DNA of 28,164 nt from positions 1-28,164 of the forward strand of contig CAJUFV010000152.1 in the NCBI GenBank assembly GCA_910585795.1, written 5' to 3'. Origin of the DNA: an uncultured Clostridia bacterium (GTDB lineage: Bacteria > Bacillota > Clostridia > UBA1381). Every line of letters begins with the position of its first letter. The first letter of the stretch is position 1. The notes under the pieces are model-generated. The model saw only the letters and a list, made by a program, of their open reading frames with translations. It was not told the DNA's origin and searched no databases. Position numbers and translations under genes: made by a program. Positions 7,651-15,716 of this stretch are shown piece by piece.

Positions 7651-7661
7651 TGATTTTTCAC
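7569..7661 (-). CDS. Possible 30-residue leader ORF
   Basis: A GTG at 7661 is preceded by AAGGAG (complement of 7671-7676) at a spacing of 9 nt. It opens a 30-codon frame starting VKNHVNRFYCPCDIF and ending at TAA (7569-7571). The ribosome site lies directly after the AraC stop codon. The frame runs through the long hairpin upstream of the hydrolase gene, so translation would disturb that structure, as in a leader-peptide mechanism. The peptide itself shows nothing recognisable and the GTG lies inside a small hairpin. It could equally be chance. Confidence 0.2.
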   Translation of the reverse strand: MKNHVNRFYCPCDIFVLQAKQKRTWTKISI

Positions 7662-7678
7662 GTTAGTATTCTCCTTAC

Positions 7679-8539
7679 TTATATGGTAGTGTTTTGATGA
7701 CGAAATTCTTGAGGAGTCATACCCGTCCTTTTTTTGAAAGTGCTTGATAAGTGCGAACGGTTGTTAAACCCTAAAAGGGATGCAATGTCATCAATGGTAT
7801 ATGAGCTATTTAAAAGATAGGTTTTGGCAAGCTCAATTTTGCTGTTTAATACATAGTCAAACGGTGTTTGATTGTAGTTCTTCTTGAATATCCGCGTTAC
7901 CGTAGATGGTGACGAATGAATATGTGCAACCAATTCATCACGGGATATTTTACGGTATAGATTTGCGTCAATAAATTTTTTTAGAAGTAGAGCATCGCTG
8001 CTTGGTGCAGATGCGGTATCCTTTTTTATAAAATCTGACATTTCGGCAAAAAGCTTATGCAGTATAAAAGCGATTTTTGTTCTGTCCGCAAAGGGGTTAT
8101 CCCGTATGGTTTCAAAGATTTTTTCAAAATGTACCGCATTATGATAATTTGGAATAAGAACAGTGTTGCTCAAACCATATACGGAAAGCAAATCTGCAAT
8201 CAAAGGTCCTGTTGCCATAAGCCATATTTTTTTCCATGGCTGCTCAGGGTCGGAATAATAATTGTGTGCTGTATTTGGGTGCAGAATAAACGCGTCATGT
8301 GCTTTTGCTTCAAACACGTCATCGCCGTGTTTGATAACGCCTTTTCCTTCATACACATATTCAATACTGAAATCGCGGTGTATAGGAGGACGTGTTATTT
8401 TATATTTTGGGTTAGAATTGGTAATGCCGACTAATAATGGAGAAAAAACGTCTTGTTCGTCATCGAGATAAGGATACAGGAGCTCTTTATATAAATTGAT
8501 TGGATGCGCCTTATCGGATTGTATAATTTTTTCTATCAT
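7679..8539 (-). CDS. AraC-family transcriptional regulator
   Basis: This 286-residue protein has an N-terminal cupin-like sugar-sensing region (about residues 30-150, with HRDFSIEYVYEGKGVIKHGD and FILHPNTAHNYY) and a C-terminal double helix-turn-helix (about 185-283). The second HTH reads YTIDDIASLLGFNNRSHLSS followed by FKKRTGMTPQEFR, the standard AraC/XylS signature. The ATG at 8539 has AAGGGAG 8 nt upstream. It is transcribed away from the carbohydrate operon. Paired direct repeats sit between its promoter and the operon promoter. It most likely activates the operon, and probably the GH106-like gene behind it, in response to a sugar from the target glycan. The ligand is unknown. Confidence 0.92.
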   Translation of the reverse strand: MIEKIIQSDKAHPINLYKELLYPYLDDEQDVFSPLLVGITNSNPKYKITRPPIHRDFSIEYVYEGKGVIKHGDDVFEAKAHDAFILHPNTAHNYYSDPEQPWKKIWLMATGPLIADLLSVYGLSNTVLIPNYHNAVHFEKIFETIRDNPFADRTKIAFILHKLFAEMSDFIKKDTASAPSSDALLLKKFIDANLYRKISRDELVAHIHSSPSTVTRIFKKNYNQTPFDYVLNSKIELAKTYLLNSSYTIDDIASLLGFNNRSHLSSTFKKRTGMTPQEFRHQNTTI

Positions 8540-8578
8540 TTTTATTACTCCCTTGAAATGATGGTATGCGTTATTATT

Positions 8579-8607
8579 ACTATATTGATAATTTCAAATG
8601 AAGTCAA
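8579..8607 (-). promoter_or_regulatory. Sigma-A-type promoter of the AraC gene
   Basis: On the - strand a -35 box TTGACT (8602-8607) and a -10 box TATAGT (8579-8584) are separated by exactly 17 bp. Both boxes are one base from consensus. The start codon is at 8539, giving a leader of roughly 30 nt. This promoter should not need an activator. Confidence 0.75.
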
Positions 8608-8623
8608 CATTCAAAATCATTAT

Positions 8624-8638
8624 TGACACTATTTTGTA
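8624..8638 (+). promoter_or_regulatory. Putative AraC operator, upstream repeat
   Basis: TGACACTATTTTGTA matches the second repeat at 8655 in 13 of 15 positions and in the same direction. The start-to-start distance of 31 bp is close to three helical turns, so both sites face the same side of the DNA. It lies between the two divergent promoters. Confidence 0.65.
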
Positions 8639-8654
8639 CGTTTTTGTGTAATTA

Positions 8655-8669
8655 TGACGCTGTTTTGTA
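8655..8669 (+). promoter_or_regulatory. Putative AraC operator, promoter-proximal repeat
   Basis: TGACGCTGTTTTGTA is the second direct repeat. It ends directly at the expected -35 position of the operon promoter, where AraC-type activators contact RNA polymerase. A further copy of its first 14 bases lies at 8856-8869 within the downstream gene. Confidence 0.65.
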
Positions 8670-8698
8670 TTCCTTATTATATCACATCATGGTATAAT
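8670..8698 (+). promoter_or_regulatory. Activator-dependent promoter of the carbohydrate operon
   Basis: A perfect TATAAT at 8693-8698 is preceded by TG at 8690-8691, an extended -10 element. The sequence at the -35 position (8670-8675, TTCCTT) is a poor match. A strong -10 with a poor -35 directly behind a regulator repeat is the usual form of an activated promoter. The first start codon is at 8795, leaving a leader of about 90 nt. Confidence 0.65.
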
Positions 8699-8794
8699 AG
8701 ACAATAGAAATATTATATAAAATGATAATTTTAGCAACAAAACTAAGTGGAAAATTTGTGAAAATGCAAAAAAAGATAGGAGGATATAGTCTAA

Positions 8795-11700
8795 ATGTAT
8801 AAAAAAATGAGTTACATTAAAAAAAGAAAGTGCCAAAAAATAGTATCAGCTGTAATGACGCTGTTTTGTTCTTTGAGCTTTATAGCACCTGTCGCATATG
8901 CGTCGGGTCACAATGGAGAATATCCTATTGCAGAGCTTACATTGGGTAATTCTTTCGGGATGAAGAATATTCAAAGGATAGGCTGGGGAGATATTGGCGA
9001 TTACGGCACAAGGCTTGTGCGGGATGGCAGAGAATGTCTAAAGCTCAATAAGGAAGGCTCAAAAACGCTTTTTGTCTATGTTGATGTAAATAATAAGATG
9101 CTTTATGAACCAAAAGATGCAAGGGTAGGCGTAGAAGTAGACTATTTCGATGAGGGACATGGAAAATTTACAATAACATATGACGGATTGACCGGAAATT
9201 TTACAGACGGTGAAATAGTACAGCTTGAAGATACGGGCGAATGGAAAACACATACCTTTTATCTTTATGACGCTGCCTTTGCAAACGGCTTTTGGGCTAC
9301 GGGCGGCGCATGGGATTTCAGAGTCGGAGAATGGTCGGAGGTCATGGGTATGACAAACGAAGATGTTATTTTGGGAGGAATAAGAGTGAGTCAGGGATAT
9401 TATGAACATGAGGTTAATGTTACAGCGTCAACTGAGCATACGGGGAACATATTTGATGCCGCAGATGAAAAAGTATTCAATCTTGCTATGGAAAACAACA
9501 CAGCCGCACCGCAGGAAACGCTTATTGAATATACGGTAACGGATACTATGGGTAACGCTGTTGAAACAGGAGAGCTAAAAAAATCCGTAAAGGGCAAAGA
9601 GAAAACAGATGAAAAACTTACAATAAAGACATCGAAAAACGGAGTGTATGTATTAAATCTGAAAGTTACAACAACAGGTCCGAATGAATTGCCTGTTACA
9701 TATGAAAAACAGCAGGATTTTTCCGTTATGGATAAATTCAAAGAGGGCGAAAAGTTGAATGAAACTCTCGGAACGGCAGGTCATACTTCGTGGGGGCATG
9801 ATGTGTATAAGTCAATGGAGCTTATTACCGCCGCAGGTATGGGCGCATGGCGCGATGAGTACGGCTGGGATGTAGTTGAGAGGGCAAAAGGCGATTATAA
9901 GAAATCAGATATGCACGATGAAAATGTAAACGCTATGTATAATGCCGGAGTATATCCGCTGTTTATCGCCTGCTACGGCAATCCTTTGTATGATGAGTAT
10001 AGGTCTGTACCGCAGACTGACGAGGGAATAAAAGCATATGCCAAATATGCGGCATTTTTGGCAGAACAGTATAAAGGGAAAATTAAGGCGATAGAGATAT
10101 GGAATGAATATAATATTGCGCCGTTTAATCCAAATATGCTTGACGCAGAGCATTATGTGAAAATGCTTAAAGGATGTTATCAGGAAATAAAGAAGGTTAA
10201 TCCTGATATTCCGGTGATAGGAATAGATTGTGCGGGCGTGGATATTGATTTTATGAAAAAGGTATTTGACGCAGGCGGATATGAATATATGGATGTAGTT
10301 TCAGTACATCCGTACTATGTATATAAGGAACAGCGTTTTGACGACCAAGAATGGGCAAAATGGGTACTTGAGGTTAAGGACTTAATGAAACAATACGGTG
10401 AGCCTAAAGAAATATGGCTTACGGAAATGGGATGGCCCACGCATAAGACAGAAGAACGGACAGATATGCTTCAATATACTGATGAACAGCAAGGTAAATA
10501 TCAGACAAGAATGTATATGACCTGCCGCGCAAATGACTTTGGTGAAAGAATATTTATGTATGGTTTTCAGGAAAAAGGCATTTCGCCGGGCGACCCTGAG
10601 CATCATTTCGGAATAGTGCGCTCCGCGTATAACGTCCGAACTCCTTTAGCGGCAAAGCCTGCGTTAATAACAGTGGCGGCAATGAATAAGCTGATTGGAA
10701 ATTCCGATTATACGGACAGTGTATATTTTAATGAAGATACTTCTGCACATCGTTTTACGGACAGGGACAGTAACGAGCAAACCATTGCGATATGGAGTAG
10801 TCGGGAGGATAATGTTTCGCTTAATCTTGGAGCGACAGAGGTTACAGTGATTGACTTATATGGAAATATTGTAGATACATTCAGAAGTCAAAACGGAATT
10901 TATCAATTTGATTTGAATGACGACCAATATTATATCAAAGGAAAATTTACGGCGTTTACACAGGCGGATACGGATATTACAACTGAATATCCTCATGAGG
11001 TTGTAAAGGGAAATACTTTCAATATTAAAATTTCAGATAAACAGAAAAGAAATTTAAGAATAGACGTTAAATGCGATGACGCGTTTACAATAGAAGAAAA
11101 TAACGGAGTTGTAAACGGTGATGGCAAAGTTTCAATGAAGGTTATGAAAGAAGACAGCGATTTGCATAATGTCTTTGTCAATATTTATGAAGGTGAGCAG
11201 ATTGTGTTATCTTCAAGATATACAATAAAAATAGGTTCTCAGATGAGCGGAGAATTTATGCTGGTAACAACCGAAACAACTCCGAGAAGACAGCGGCTTG
11301 TCAACCGCCTGAAAAATCAGACGGACAGTACAACTATTTCGGGAAGCTGTGAAATTATCGCTCCGGAGGAATTGGCAAGCGCGGCAAAGAAAACAAGATT
11401 TTTAAATGTACGTCCGGGAGATACAGTGAGCGTTCCTATAAATTTACCTGAACAGCTAACAACACGAAGCTGGAATATTACAATGCGTTACGAGCTTGAT
11501 GACGGTACGGTTTGGGAAGATTCGGGGCATATCAATGAAACAGTAGCTCAAAAGGCGGATACCCCTCCTGTTATTGATGGAGTTTTAGCAAATTCCGAAT
11601 GGAAAGGTAGTTTGTTTGAAGCGAAAAGTAAGTCGGAGGCTATTGATTTGAACGGTGCTTGGGGTGGAGAAAAGGATATTAGTCTTACAGGACGAGTGAT

Positions 11701-12175
11701 GTATGACAGCGAAAATCTTTATTTGGGACTTACGGTAAAAGATAATGCCTTTGTGCAGGAAAAGACGGGCGCGGATATATGGAACGGAGATTGTGTTCAG
11801 CTTGCTATTGAAGATTTTTCAGAGGAAGAAAGAGATGCGAACACTTCAAAGTTCACCGAGATAGGAATTGCACAGACAAAGGTTGGTCCTACTATATGGA
11901 GATATAATTCTTGCTATGACTTGCCAAGCGGCGAAATTAAAAATGCAGAAGCAAAGATAAAGCGTATAGGAACGGAAACCATATATGAAATTAAAATTCC
12001 GTTTTCCGAGCTTTTCAAAGAGGGATATGTATTAAAAGCTGATAAAACTATGGGCTTTTCAATAGTGGTAAATGATGCTGATAACAAGGAACGAAAGGGG
12101 TGGATTGAATATAACAGCGGCGTTGGCAGAGATAAAAACTCAAAGCTGTTTGGCACTTTGAAGTTTGCAAGCTGA
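8795..12175 (+). CDS. Secreted clan GH-A glycosidase with CBM9-like C-terminus
   Basis: This 1126-residue protein has a signal peptide (residues 1-37, ending AYASG), an N-terminal beta-sandwich (about 45-215), an Ig/Fn3-like part (about 220-315) and a TIM-barrel catalytic domain (about 320-640). The barrel shows the clan GH-A acid/base in IWNEYN (Glu438) and the nucleophile in WLTEMGWP (Glu544), with HPYY between them. It looks GH39/GH5-like. WNEYN replaces the more common WNEPN. Beta-rich linkers follow, and residues from about 923 form a CBM9/DOMON-like domain (VIDGVLANSEW, YDSENLYLGLTVKDN, IWNGDCVQLAIE). It is the first gene behind the regulated promoter, with TAGGAGGAT upstream of the ATG. 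It probably cleaves the target glycan outside the cell. The substrate is unknown. Confidence 0.85.
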   Translation: MYKKMSYIKKRKCQKIVSAVMTLFCSLSFIAPVAYASGHNGEYPIAELTLGNSFGMKNIQRIGWGDIGDYGTRLVRDGRECLKLNKEGSKTLFVYVDVNNKMLYEPKDARVGVEVDYFDEGHGKFTITYDGLTGNFTDGEIVQLEDTGEWKTHTFYLYDAAFANGFWATGGAWDFRVGEWSEVMGMTNEDVILGGIRVSQGYYEHEVNVTASTEHTGNIFDAADEKVFNLAMENNTAAPQETLIEYTVTDTMGNAVETGELKKSVKGKEKTDEKLTIKTSKNGVYVLNLKVTTTGPNELPVTYEKQQDFSVMDKFKEGEKLNETLGTAGHTSWGHDVYKSMELITAAGMGAWRDEYGWDVVERAKGDYKKSDMHDENVNAMYNAGVYPLFIACYGNPLYDEYRSVPQTDEGIKAYAKYAAFLAEQYKGKIKAIEIWNEYNIAPFNPNMLDAEHYVKMLKGCYQEIKKVNPDIPVIGIDCAGVDIDFMKKVFDAGGYEYMDVVSVHPYYVYKEQRFDDQEWAKWVLEVKDLMKQYGEPKEIWLTEMGWPTHKTEERTDMLQYTDEQQGKYQTRMYMTCRANDFGERIFMYGFQEKGISPGDPEHHFGIVRSAYNVRTPLAAKPALITVAAMNKLIGNSDYTDSVYFNEDTSAHRFTDRDSNEQTIAIWSSREDNVSLNLGATEVTVIDLYGNIVDTFRSQNGIYQFDLNDDQYYIKGKFTAFTQADTDITTEYPHEVVKGNTFNIKISDKQKRNLRIDVKCDDAFTIEENNGVVNGDGKVSMKVMKEDSDLHNVFVNIYEGEQIVLSSRYTIKIGSQMSGEFMLVTTETTPRRQRLVNRLKNQTDSTTISGSCEIIAPEELASAAKKTRFLNVRPGDTVSVPINLPEQLTTRSWNITMRYELDDGTVWEDSGHINETVAQKADTPPVIDGVLANSEWKGSLFEAKSKSEAIDLNGAWGGEKDISLTGRVMYDSENLYLGLTVKDNAFVQEKTGADIWNGDCVQLAIEDFSEEERDANTSKFTEIGIAQTKVGPTIWRYNSCYDLPSGEIKNAEAKIKRIGTETIYEIKIPFSELFKEGYVLKADKTMGFSIVVNDADNKERKGWIEYNSGVGRDKNSKLFGTLKFAS
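8856..8869 (+). promoter_or_regulatory. Possible third AraC operator inside the first operon gene
   Basis: TGACGCTGTTTTGT is identical to the first 14 bases of the promoter-proximal operator, 201 bp downstream of it. The match is 15 bases if the preceding A is counted. It lies in the signal-peptide codons (MTLFC). A looping or auxiliary site is possible, but a chance match cannot be excluded. Confidence 0.3.
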
Positions 12176-12226
12176 CGCATATAAAATAGAAGCAAATAAG
12201 CAATTGTAAAAGAAAGGAAGAAAAAA

Positions 12227-15200
12227 ATGAAGAAAATCAGTCTATTTTTAACATTAACAATGTTATGTTCAATGTTGGTAATGCCAATACATAGTAGTGC
12301 GGCGGGTAAAATATTTGAAGAGGATTTTGACAGCTATGAATCCGTTTCAGATATACCGATAGGCACAGGTGTATGGGAATGGGGTGATAACCCTTCTTCG
12401 GAAAAATCGGAGATAGTTACAGAAGAGGGCGGAAATAAAGTATTTGCACTGAAATTAACTTCTGATACCAATTCTATTTGGTTAGACCGCAGATTATCCA
12501 GCAGCAGTAATGAAATATTAAAAATAAAAATGAGCGTAAAAACGGATACAACAGCGCTTAGAATCCCATTGAGCGTTTATGGTGCCGGCGGTGATTTTAT
12601 GTTTGCTATTTTCCTTGACGGAAAAATTAAAACGCTTAACGGAGAGCAAACAGAATTTGCAAGCTATGAGGCAAACAAATGGTATGACATTGAAACAGAT
12701 TTTAATTTTGAAACAAAAACTTATGATATAACTGTTATTGATGAAGCAGGAACGAAATCTGTAACTGAGAATGTGCCTTTTGGAAATGCGGGCATGAGCA
12801 ATATAGACCGTATAAGGCTGCAATGTTGGGATAACTTAAACGGAAATGTATTCTTTGACGATTTTTCAGCGGAAAGCTATGTAAAAGAAAGCGAAGTAAT
12901 ACCCGCAGGCGCGATAAGCGATAATTTTAACAGCTATAATTCGGTTTCGGATATGTCTGCTTGGAATTTCAGCGGCGCACAGAATAAGGCAGAGGTAGTA
13001 ACGGAGGAAAGCAATAAAGCACTTGCGCTGCATTTGGACGCAGCAACAGACAGTATTTGGGCAATCCGTCCGTTTACACAGATAAATACGGGTAATGTTA
13101 AAATCAAAACATCTGTTAAAACCGATAACACAGGACTTACAGTACCGCTTGGAATACACTGCGACAGTGACCCTTGGTTTGTATATGCTATGTTTACAAA
13201 CGGAGTAATCAGAAACGAGGAAGGCACTGAATTTGCAACGTATGAAGTGAATAGATGGTATAAGGTTGAAGCTGATTTTAATCTTTCGGAAAAGACCTAC
13301 AATGTTACAATAACAGGTCCTGACGGCGTAGAACATGAAACAAGAGATGTTCCCTTCAGAAATCCGTCATTGTCCGCTATCAGCTCGGTATGGCTGCAAT
13401 GCTGGTCAAAGATTGACGCAAATGCGTATTTTGATGATTTCTATGTAGAGCAGTATTATGAAGCGCCGACATTGCCGACGTCTAAAGTTAAGGTATATGA
13501 CAGTAATAATGAAGTTGTGGAAAATTGGAATAGTATTCCTTCCAACATCTCATCAATAGCGCTTGATTTCGGTACACCGATGAAATCATCATCATTTAAT
13601 ACAGATACCGTCAAGCTGACAAATACCGCTAATAATGAAAATGTTTCCTACACGGGAATATTAGACGGAAGTGTATATACTATTGTTCCGAGCGGTCTTG
13701 CGGCTAATACTACATATAATCTTGTAATCAGCAAGGATATAGAAAATATTTCAGGAACAAAAATGGCAGAGGATGTAACGGTTATCTTGCAAACGAGTGA
13801 AGCAGTTATTGACCCGCCAACATCAGTTCTTGTTGATGAAAAATTTGACAATTATTCGTCAGTAAGTGAGCTGACAAATGAAAACAGATGGTATTGGGGA
13901 CAGAATGATTCGCAGGGCAAATCAGAAATAAAAACTGATGGTGAGAATAAGGTATTTGCACTTAATTTGGACTCAAGCACAGATAACATCTCATTACTGC
14001 GTGATTTTGACGAGGTTACCGACAAATACTTAAAAGTGTCGGTTGATGCAAAGTCAAGCGACACGGAGCTTACAGTACCAATAAGCATAAACGATTATAA
14101 TATATTTGTAATGTTCGACCATGCGAAAATTAAGGCAAACGATACAGAGATAATGTCGTATGAAGCAAACAAATGGTACAACATTACAGCATATTTTGAT
14201 ATTGCCGCAAAAACATATGATGTTGTTATAACAGACGAAAACGGACAGAAGCATATATTAAAAAATGCTACTACAAATCAGACAAAAATTTCAAATGTAA
14301 GATTACAGTGCTGGTCAAAGAAAAATGCCACAGCATATTTTGATAATTTATTAGTAGAACAGCTTGATAAAAAGCCCGTTATAGATGACGGTCCGGATAT
14401 TCCCGATGGTATTGATATAACAGATGATTTTGAAAGTTACAATACTGTTAACGACATGGGTGTATATGGAATTACAGGTAAGGAGTTAAGCAGTGTTGTA
14501 AAAGAAGATGAAAATACATTCTTCCGTCTTGGTTTAAACAGTGAAACAGATAGTATATGGGCAGACAGAAGCTTTGTAAAGGTTGACGAGGGTATTTTAA
14601 ATGTTAAGACGAGTTTTAAATCATCAGACCCGACATTGTCAGTGCCGCTTAGTGTATGGAGTTCAAATGATAAATCTTTCTTCTATATTTTAGTTACTGA
14701 GGGTAAGATTTATGCCGGCGACCATGCAGAACAGCTTGCTCCTCTTAAAGTGAATACATGGTATGATGTTGACGCGGTATTTAACTTGAATACCAAAACA
14801 TATACAGTAAGTATTTCAGACGGAACAGATACTATAAAAAGCGGCAATCTTATATTCGGAAATACTGATATGACAGACATAAATTTTGTGAGAATGCAGT
14901 GCTGGAGTAAGGTAAATGCAAACGCTGATTTTGATAATTTGAGTATTAAATCATCTATGGCTGTGCCTGAAATTACGGAAAACAGTGTTACATTCTATAA
15001 CGCGAACGGCGATGCGACGAATGAACTTACCAATGTTTCTACGGGAACATCTAAGATTGTAATTGATTTTAAGACATATATGGATGCAGACAGTCTTGAC
15101 GGCATTAAGCTGATAAATAAAAAGACAAATACAGAGGTAGCTGTTACCGCTCAGAAGACGCAGAAAACATATGAAATGGTGTTGAATAAGCTGTTGGAAG

Positions 15201-15652
15201 GTAACACGACATATGCGCTTGTTATTCCGGGAACAGTTAAAAACCTTGATGACATTACACTTGGTGAAGATAAGACAGTAACATTTGTTACAGAAAATAC
15301 CGCAGGCGGTTTATCTGTTAAAATAGCAAATATATCAAACGGCGATGAGGAAGTATCGACATTGGCTGATTTAGCAGCGGCAGGTGATAAAGCAACGATT
15401 AGCCTGAATTATCAGAATGGCACAGGAACGCAGAGCGATACAAATATATGCGTAATAACAAGCTATTACAGCGGTGAAAGACTTGTAAAAACAAGCGTTA
15501 TGAATAAAACAGTAAGCAAAGACACAGTAAATACAGTTCTTAAATATGATATGCCTGTCGAAAGCAAAGACGGAGTGGATTGCATAAAGGTATTTGTTTG
15601 GGATACTGTAAACAATATGAAACCATATTGTAAGAATGCTGTTTTTAAATAA
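12227..15652 (+). CDS. Large secreted protein with four repeated beta-sandwich modules
   Basis: This 1141-residue protein has a signal peptide (residues 1-26). It carries four homologous modules starting near residues 30, 230, 535 and 730. Each opens with an FDSYxSVSD-type motif (DFDSYESVSDI, NFNSYNSVSDM, KFDNYSSVSEL, DFESYNTVNDM). Three further marks recur: a KWYDIETDFN-like strand, a KTYxVxI strand, and an end motif like LQCWSKxxAxAxFDN. The modules look like concanavalin A/LamG-type jelly rolls. Bacterial Ig-like (Big_5/SbsA) domains follow modules 2 and 4 (about 425-530 and 915-1020). The last 115 residues end in FVWDTVNNMKPYCK, resembling a C-terminal domain common in clostridial secreted carbohydrate proteins. 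No catalytic motif is seen, so glycan binding or scaffolding is the best guess. It lies 51 nt after the first glycosidase with an AAAGGAAG site. Confidence 0.8.
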   Translation: MKKISLFLTLTMLCSMLVMPIHSSAAGKIFEEDFDSYESVSDIPIGTGVWEWGDNPSSEKSEIVTEEGGNKVFALKLTSDTNSIWLDRRLSSSSNEILKIKMSVKTDTTALRIPLSVYGAGGDFMFAIFLDGKIKTLNGEQTEFASYEANKWYDIETDFNFETKTYDITVIDEAGTKSVTENVPFGNAGMSNIDRIRLQCWDNLNGNVFFDDFSAESYVKESEVIPAGAISDNFNSYNSVSDMSAWNFSGAQNKAEVVTEESNKALALHLDAATDSIWAIRPFTQINTGNVKIKTSVKTDNTGLTVPLGIHCDSDPWFVYAMFTNGVIRNEEGTEFATYEVNRWYKVEADFNLSEKTYNVTITGPDGVEHETRDVPFRNPSLSAISSVWLQCWSKIDANAYFDDFYVEQYYEAPTLPTSKVKVYDSNNEVVENWNSIPSNISSIALDFGTPMKSSSFNTDTVKLTNTANNENVSYTGILDGSVYTIVPSGLAANTTYNLVISKDIENISGTKMAEDVTVILQTSEAVIDPPTSVLVDEKFDNYSSVSELTNENRWYWGQNDSQGKSEIKTDGENKVFALNLDSSTDNISLLRDFDEVTDKYLKVSVDAKSSDTELTVPISINDYNIFVMFDHAKIKANDTEIMSYEANKWYNITAYFDIAAKTYDVVITDENGQKHILKNATTNQTKISNVRLQCWSKKNATAYFDNLLVEQLDKKPVIDDGPDIPDGIDITDDFESYNTVNDMGVYGITGKELSSVVKEDENTFFRLGLNSETDSIWADRSFVKVDEGILNVKTSFKSSDPTLSVPLSVWSSNDKSFFYILVTEGKIYAGDHAEQLAPLKVNTWYDVDAVFNLNTKTYTVSISDGTDTIKSGNLIFGNTDMTDINFVRMQCWSKVNANADFDNLSIKSSMAVPEITENSVTFYNANGDATNELTNVSTGTSKIVIDFKTYMDADSLDGIKLINKKTNTEVAVTAQKTQKTYEMVLNKLLEGNTTYALVIPGTVKNLDDITLGEDKTVTFVTENTAGGLSVKIANISNGDEEVSTLADLAAAGDKATISLNYQNGTGTQSDTNICVITSYYSGERLVKTSVMNKTVSKDTVNTVLKYDMPVESKDGVDCIKVFVWDTVNNMKPYCKNAVFK

Positions 15653-15661
15653 TTAAACTAT

Positions 15662-15690
15662 GCAGTCCCGCAGTTTTCCTGCGGGGCTGC
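15662..15690 (+). repeat. Intercistronic hairpin
   Basis: GCAGTCCCGCAG (15662-15673) pairs with CTGCGGGGCTGC (15679-15690) through 12 bp with one G-U, closing a 5-nt loop. No T run follows, so full termination is unlikely. It may protect the upstream mRNA or set the ratio between the repeat-module protein and the downstream genes. Confidence 0.7.
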
Positions 15691-15716
15691 GTATAACAGA
15701 AATGGTAGGAGTTGCT

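Noticed and set aside
12866..13336. 156-residue ORF on the - strand with many Cys/Tyr
   Set aside because: It is antisense to the repeat-module protein, whose reading frame is supported by four internal homologous modules.
15660..15716. Upstream ATG for the second GH-A glycosidase
   Set aside because: It lacks a ribosome site, would place the intercistronic hairpin in coding sequence and would bury the signal peptide 19 residues inside.
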